Assembly: GCA_018881555.1 (NCBI GenBank)
Contig: JACAXG010000025.1
Coordinates: forward strand, 3,107,899 to 3,171,898
Length of the DNA: 64,000 nucleotides
From: Amblyornis subalaris
Taxonomy: Eukaryota; Chordata; Aves; Passeriformes; Ptilonorhynchidae
Direction of reading: 5' to 3'
Each line of letters starts with the position of its first letter. The stretch's first letter is position 1. The position numbers and the translations under genes were made by a program. Below, piece after piece: positions 58,101 to 64,000 of the stretch. Under the pieces are notes generated by a model. It was given only the letters and a program-made list of their open reading frames with translations. It did not search any database and was not told the origin of the DNA.

Positions 58101-61100
58101 ATGATGGAAACATTGCACAATCGTATCTTCCTTGTGGGGAGAGAGGGGAACTGTCCTCCCATCAAAGAGACTGAGACCACCAGACACAGCCCCGAGGTAC
58201 AAGAACATTAAACAAGTCTATGAAGAACATTTCTGTGAACTGTTTGCTAGGGGCCAGGTCAGAAACTCAGTGAATAGTCCTCATTTCTCTCTCTTCTCCA
58301 GGGACTTGTACCAGAGGCACATCCCAGAGCACAGCACCCATATAAAGCCCAAGCTTTGTAATGCTTTTGATTTTGCTCTGCTGGAGATGATCTCCTCTCA
58401 AAGAGTGAGGCCACCCAAGTGCATTCACCAGCTTCTAACAGACTCTTTGTAAGGAGGCATAGCTGTCCCTTCCTGTCCCCTGTTGGAAATGACAGCCCTA
58501 GCAAGGCAGTTGGGATGCTCAGGATGGAGTCTCACAGGCTGTGACTTTTTTGGCACTGAGTTTGCATTCTGCCTGTGGCTGCTGGTGAGGTTCTGTTAGC
58601 TGTTTCACTCCAGCAAAGCTTTCTTGTGTTCCCATGGGTAGCTGAGAGGCATCTCCAAGCCCAATAATGTCTGGGCTCAGAGGGGTGCAGCACCTCAGAC
58701 GCTGTGGGAAGTGTGGTTTGATTTTTGGCTTGCTGCATATTAGCTCTTGCTATTCCTTGATCAAGGCTGTGACCCTTGGGCAGCCTGGCCTTAGAGCCTA
58801 AACGCAGTGTAGTAAGTGATGGTCCGCCTGTATGTGGATTGATATGGCTGAGTTCATCTCACCCTACTGTGAGATCCCTGTTACACCCAGATCCCTGATC
58901 CAGACTGTATCCTCTCTCTAAATCCTTTTCACAAGTCTGGCAGTAGTTTCCTATCTTTGGGACCTCTTCCCTTTGNGCAAACTCAGTGGAAAGTGCCTAT
59001 GGGTTTCAGAGCTGCTAAGGGGAGGGGCAGATGCAGAATGTGTGACATGCAGGCAGTGAGATTGCATAAGCCCGTTCATTTAGGGAATAATGTTAAAAAT
59101 AAAAGGCTGTAAAAGAGGAGGGATGAGAAGGTGGTGTTTGCAGGCAGCCTGGCAGCCATCTGGGTTCTTGGTTGGTTGGTTTAAGAAATACAAAGCAAAG
59201 TTGTCGGCAAACAATAAACTATGAGCCCTTGCCACCCATCCCTCTGTTTATCCTGAGAACAGGGTCATGGAAACTTTCCCTTTCTGTTATTGTTTCAATG
59301 GAAACACTTTGCCCTCTTCAACGTTCCTCAGAAAGGATGCATCATGCGTGTAATTAAACCTCCACGCAAACGATTTTTTCCTTTCCTAGCCAGAGCTTTT
59401 CCACTGCAGCCTGACTTGACTCTAAGGAGCCTTTCTGCCCTTCTTATACATAGCCCTTGGGCTGAGCCACTGGAGGGTAGGGTGAGTGTCTTCCCATGCA
59501 TGGCTTTTTTTTTTTTAATGCTGTTTGGGTATGCTCTGGTGCTACTGCTGCTTTCTGTGCTCTGCCTCATCCTGCTTCCTTCTACACTCTGCTCTGTGTT
59601 GGAAGGGGACAGGGCAGGATGATGGGTACCAAAGTGCCTGCAGAGCTGTCTCACATCTGGTTCATTTTCCTTTCTCAGAAGGATCCTGCTGAAACTCATC
59701 CCGTGGCTGAGGCCCTTCAAAGGGCATGTCGTGTCTCGTGTGGATGCTCTGGTGGCTAATCACATTTCTCTTGTAAGAGCAGGATTCAATTCTAGACAAA
59801 CATTCCCAAATGTTGGTGTCTAGCTATCACCTTGAGGTCCCATTATGGCAGTTGGTTGAAAGAAACCACCTGGTTAAAAAACTCACACGGCAGAGCAAAC
59901 ATACATCATACCAGTCATGTTTCCTAGGAAGTCATGGTAACAGGAGGTGGCAGGCAAAAACAGGTAAGTCCTGGCTATGGTCTGTGACTGCATGGCACAA
60001 AATGAGCATCACTCTCTGAGATGACTGTACAACCCTTCTATGAGCTTGGAGGTGACGTGGTTGTGGTCCAAGTAGAGCAAAGCCATGGAGACTTTTGTCC
60101 AGATAGACACATGGGATGCTCTGTCTCCCACCTCAAAGATTACACAAGGGGTTTGGCAGGTGCAGCTGGTCATGACAGCAGGGGATGTGCCTGCATTGAA
60201 TGCAGGATGGAGAGCAGACACCAGAAATTCTCAGAAGTGTGGTGGCTTGCAAGATGGTGAAGTGCAGATGTGCTTGCAGTCATGAAAGAGAAGAAATGAG
60301 GTCTTGGGCATCAGCAGAGAGGTCATCCTGGAAGCCAGAAAGGAATTAGCCCATTCCTCTGCTCCTTTTAGCCACACAAAATTGGCCCAGTGCATTGTGG
60401 CAGTTTATTGCTTTCCTCTGAGGCATTAAGTTTTGGCTGTTGTCAGAGAAAGGATATCACGTTGGTCTGGGACGGAAATCTTCATTCCTGTGAGTGGAAG
60501 TGCCAATATTTCATGGGATGAGAACACACAGGCCAGAAAAGCTTTTGCCTCAATGAATTTTCTTTTCTCGGGAAAGGTCAGTCTAAGGGGAACATCCATT
60601 TCCACCCCATAACTTTCTACCTGCCTTGCTGCTGGATGAGTGGCTGTAGAGCATGGGGACAAGCAACCCCAAACCTCAGTCCTCATCTGATCCTAGTTAG
60701 CCACCTTAGCAATGAAACGGATCCCCTTTGTCTCTTGATGGGGCTCTATAGGCAGAATTAGGCTCAACTGCCAAAGTTCCCAATGCTTTGAAATACCTCT
60801 GTTGCAATGAAAAATGTCTGTGCTTACGTTGTGGGTTCAGGCTTCAGGCCTATGAGATGTTCAGAACATGAGGGAAAGNACTGACTGGGTTTCCCGTTCC
60901 ACTCCTCTCAATCTCTTTGGCTGTTTGACCTTTTTGGAGTTAATTTGTTTGTTTTCTTCAGATTCAGACTTTGTGTGACTGTGTAGGAGCTGATGGAGTT
61001 AGTTACTCCCAGGCTGAACATTCATTTCTTTATTATCTGAAGAAAGCAGTTCATGTGCCCCTAAACTGAGGCTGTGTAACTTTTCTCATGTGTTTTAGTA

Positions 61101-64000
61101 CAGGTCTTTAAAAAAAAAAAAAGGCTTTGCTGGAAAATTGCAAGATGAGTCAAATGAGTGCTCAGATGATTCCTTTCCACTGCAAAATTCATGGCTTCTG
61201 ACTTTTCCTCCCAACTGCATGTTCACCCTGTGAAGCTGCAGATTCTGTTGGTTTGATCACTGAACAGTGATAGTGCCTCTGTTGAGAAAGAAGAGAGCGA
61301 ATGGTAGAAATCAGGCTCTGCAGGTGGCTCATGTTCAGCCCCAATGTCATTCATCAGCTGACCCACTGAAGTGGGACAGGTCCCACCCCTACAAAGCAAA
61401 GGGGCTGCCAGTTTCCTGCCACTTCTTTTAACTAAAGAACAGGTCTCCAATGCCCATTTTGGTTGGACTGGAAATAAAAAGCCTCTTGAAAGTGGTGATG
61501 TCATTCTGCACAGCCTGGAATCAACAGCATGGGAGTGATGGTGGCATGAAGTGAGCTTGTCTTCTGTCACCTCCAAGGTGTCACTGCAGCAGAGATTTCT
61601 GGTATAGCAAGAAAATGACCTGCTTCCTAGGTCTGGTCCCCCTTAGCCTGGATACTCCACTCATCCAAAATGTTGGCCATTGGTAGAGTGGGCATCAAAT
61701 ACAGCAGACCCCCAGATCTGCTTCCAGTTCCATGGCAACTGGGTAGGGCGGGATTGTCCTTCAGGCTGTCTAGGCCACAAGTCGGTACAACTCTGTTTGG
61801 ACTTCGTCATGCTCAGGTACCATGAGTACATAACTAGAGCAGTACTTGGGACAGAGAGATCAGCTGCAATGTGAGGTTCCTGCCTAGACCAGGCTCATGG
61901 CTCCTTGGCTTTTGGGGGCAGAAACTCTCCCCTGTTATAGGAGGGCACAGTGACCTACTGCAGCAAGGATCTAATTAACTGCATATCACTAATGATTGGC
62001 AATGAACAGGTTAAAAGTCAAAATGCCAGCACAGCCTTAGCTGTGCCTCCTTTTGAGTTCACAAGCTGGTGGAGTTGCAGTATCTACAGACTGTATTGGA
62101 GCATAGCATTATGTCATACAATCTTGGAGCAAAAGAAGGTAAAAGGAAGGAAAAAAAAAAGGTGGGTAATGATGGAGAGTAGAGGTCTGAAAGGGAGAAG
62201 GAAAAGAGAGAGCAGGCATGAAACAGAGCAAAAGCTTGGTTTGGCAGAAGAAGAGTTGGCTTGCCAGGTAAGGAGTTTTTTTCCGCTCCAAGTGCTCCCC
62301 AGCTCTAATTTATACAATATAAATAATTAAAAGCTGTGCAGGCCCAGTGCTAATCCTTGTGGTATTCCATAAGCAACTTCCTTCCCGCTTAGAAAGAATT
62401 CCATTGAGAATTATCTGACAGTTCTTGCTCTGCAGCCAATTTTCCGCTCCCTTCAGTGCATGGAGTCTGAGCTCTCCTTTTCCTTAGTTCAGCCTTCCCC
62501 AAATTGCATGGCAGAAAAAACCCACAATGTGAGGTCCACTTCCTCTCATCCTGGAGCTATCTGTGCTGCTAAAATCTCATAGCAGACTTAGAGGGAAGAG
62601 AAGATCTNGTGGAAAAGCTGTGATTTCTGAAAGCGAATTCAACCACACCACATCCATTTGGTCACATAAATCAGTTCTACAATGGTCCTGCCATACCATG
62701 GCAGCCAAAGCCTGACAGTCTAAATTGATATGGTGCTGTGGTATTATCTCAGCAGCACAGGGCACTAATGGAGGTCAGCTTAACCTGTCCAAATGCATTC
62801 TGTGGTAGCAGCAGCAACAGGATGGAGACCCTCGAATAAAGAAGAGGTTGTTCTTTCTTCCTTTCACTGTACTAAATTGAATGGATCTGCCTTGCTGTCN
62901 CTAGGAAGATATGGGCTTAGAAGAAATTGCAGAGAAATAATAAAACTCAGTGGTGTGTATCCCATGCACAAGATGGAAGATTTCGCTGGTGCTTCAGGAA
63001 AGATTGATTATTTTTGGCCTGAAAAAATTGGGATGTAACTCCGAAAAAGGCTGCTTAGCTGCAATCCCTGCTCCTCAGCACTGGGGGACAGATCAGCTCT
63101 AGGCAATCTTCCCCCAGAGAGTGAGCCAAGCCTAAAAGGCTATCAGCCATGTGTTGCTGGAATGGCACATCTAGTCTGGATGCTAACATTTTGAAATGGA
63201 GAAGGGAGAAAATAAAAGTATATTTGGGGAGATGGGTTGTAAAAGCTGAAGGAGACTCTTCAAGCAAGAAATTACTTGACTCCGAGCAAAGGTGTAAGAT
63301 TATCACGCATTTAGGAATTCAGGATCCTGAACTGCTATGCTCAGGCTTTCTAAGAGGAAGTAAGTGAATTCCTAGTCGCTGAGTTAGAGGTTAGGACTCG
63401 AGAANTTGATATGAACTGGCTCAAGTGCAAGAATTGTTTTCAACAGCAGCTTTGAAAACCAAGTATGACTTCAACAGCCAGTTCTACAGAACTGCACCAA
63501 CCAGTATCACCCTCTGCCCTTACTTGCTTACTGCCTTTAGTAGTTCCAAAGCAGAATAGGACAGGAGCTTGCTTTTCCATCTGGGCTGATGGGCTGTTGT
63601 GGTGTCCNCACAGGTACAAACAATGAAACACATACTTACCTACAAATCCTGGGGAAGACAGTGGTAGTCTCTGCATCAGGGCTCATCCGACCTCAGACTA
63701 ATGGTTGGGTCACCACATCATCCCTGCAGAAGTCGTAGGTTTTTGGGAGAGGGGTGTGAATATTTGAATTTCTTGCCCAGTGTGAAGGATCCACAATTTA
63801 AAGGGGAATTGCGGGTGCATGTTTTGCAAAGTGACATTTGAGACTCTATTGTTTGATTTGCCCCTAACATACCATGACCTGCTGGTCCAGTATTGCCTTT
63901 GGCATNCCCTGCCCCTGAGATGCTTGGCAAAACAAATGTAAGGGGAAGGCAAGATCTTCCAAGTGAAGATTCGGTAAGGACAGCAGTGAGGCAGCTGTGA
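55151..64000. other. Intergenic, no gene seen
   Basis: This is nearly 9 kb with no recognisable exon, CR1 end or RNA gene. A TATA-like TATATAAAAG lies at about 56341-56350 without any linked frame. Short A and T runs lie near 55741-55757, 59506-59516, 61108-61120 and 62149-62160. ORFs are below 200 codons and have no known domain. Confidence 0.6.

Noticed and set aside
58132..58452. 106-codon frame on the plus strand
   Set aside because: It has no recognisable domain or splice-linked neighbours, and its length is within chance for this window.
1..64000. CRISPR array, prophage, operon or bacterial-type system
   Set aside because: The window is vertebrate nuclear DNA with spliced exons and CR1 elements. 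No direct-repeat and spacer array or bacterial gene structure is present.

Overview
The window looks like bird nuclear DNA. It carries two CR1 LINE 3' ends of avian type, compact GT-AG introns and no bacterial operon structure. It holds the 3' half of one vertebrate gene, tensin-1 (TNS1), on the + strand, followed by about 30 kb with no gene I can support. The species cannot be named from the sequence.

Layout. Positions 1-6641 are intron of TNS1, interrupted by a CpG-rich block at about 2820-3464 that ends in a strong splice donor and may be an internal promoter with a non-coding first exon. The coding exons run from 6642 to the stop at 29143-29145. All junctions are GT-AG and the phases chain without a break. 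The constitutive exons give 1335 codons, counting one base supplied by an upstream exon outside the window. The order is: a very long disordered exon (6642-8342) with the talin-binding-type helix, shorter Pro/Ser-rich exons, a second long disordered exon (22531-23399), the SH2 domain (24754 to about 26855), and the C-terminal PTB domain (27109-29142). Three optional in-frame coding segments are proposed: a 27-codon cassette exon (10736-10816), a 12-codon microexon (18114-18149) and a 21-codon alternative-donor extension (14722-14784). The 3' UTR is about 4.4 kb and ends at an AATAAA signal at 33496-33501.

From about 33520 to 64000 the sequence is intergenic: one sense CR1 copy (about 36860-37325), simple repeats, homopolymer tracts, a possible old MIR-type fragment and only short ORFs without recognisable domains.

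Function. Tensin-1 links integrin tails to actin at focal and fibrillar adhesions. The part encoded here supplies the disordered scaffold, the phosphotyrosine-binding SH2 domain and the integrin NPxY-binding PTB domain. I did not find a novel biological system. The points most worth checking are the splicing architecture around the optional exons, the tandem donors, the internal CpG island and an unusual CR1 terminus.
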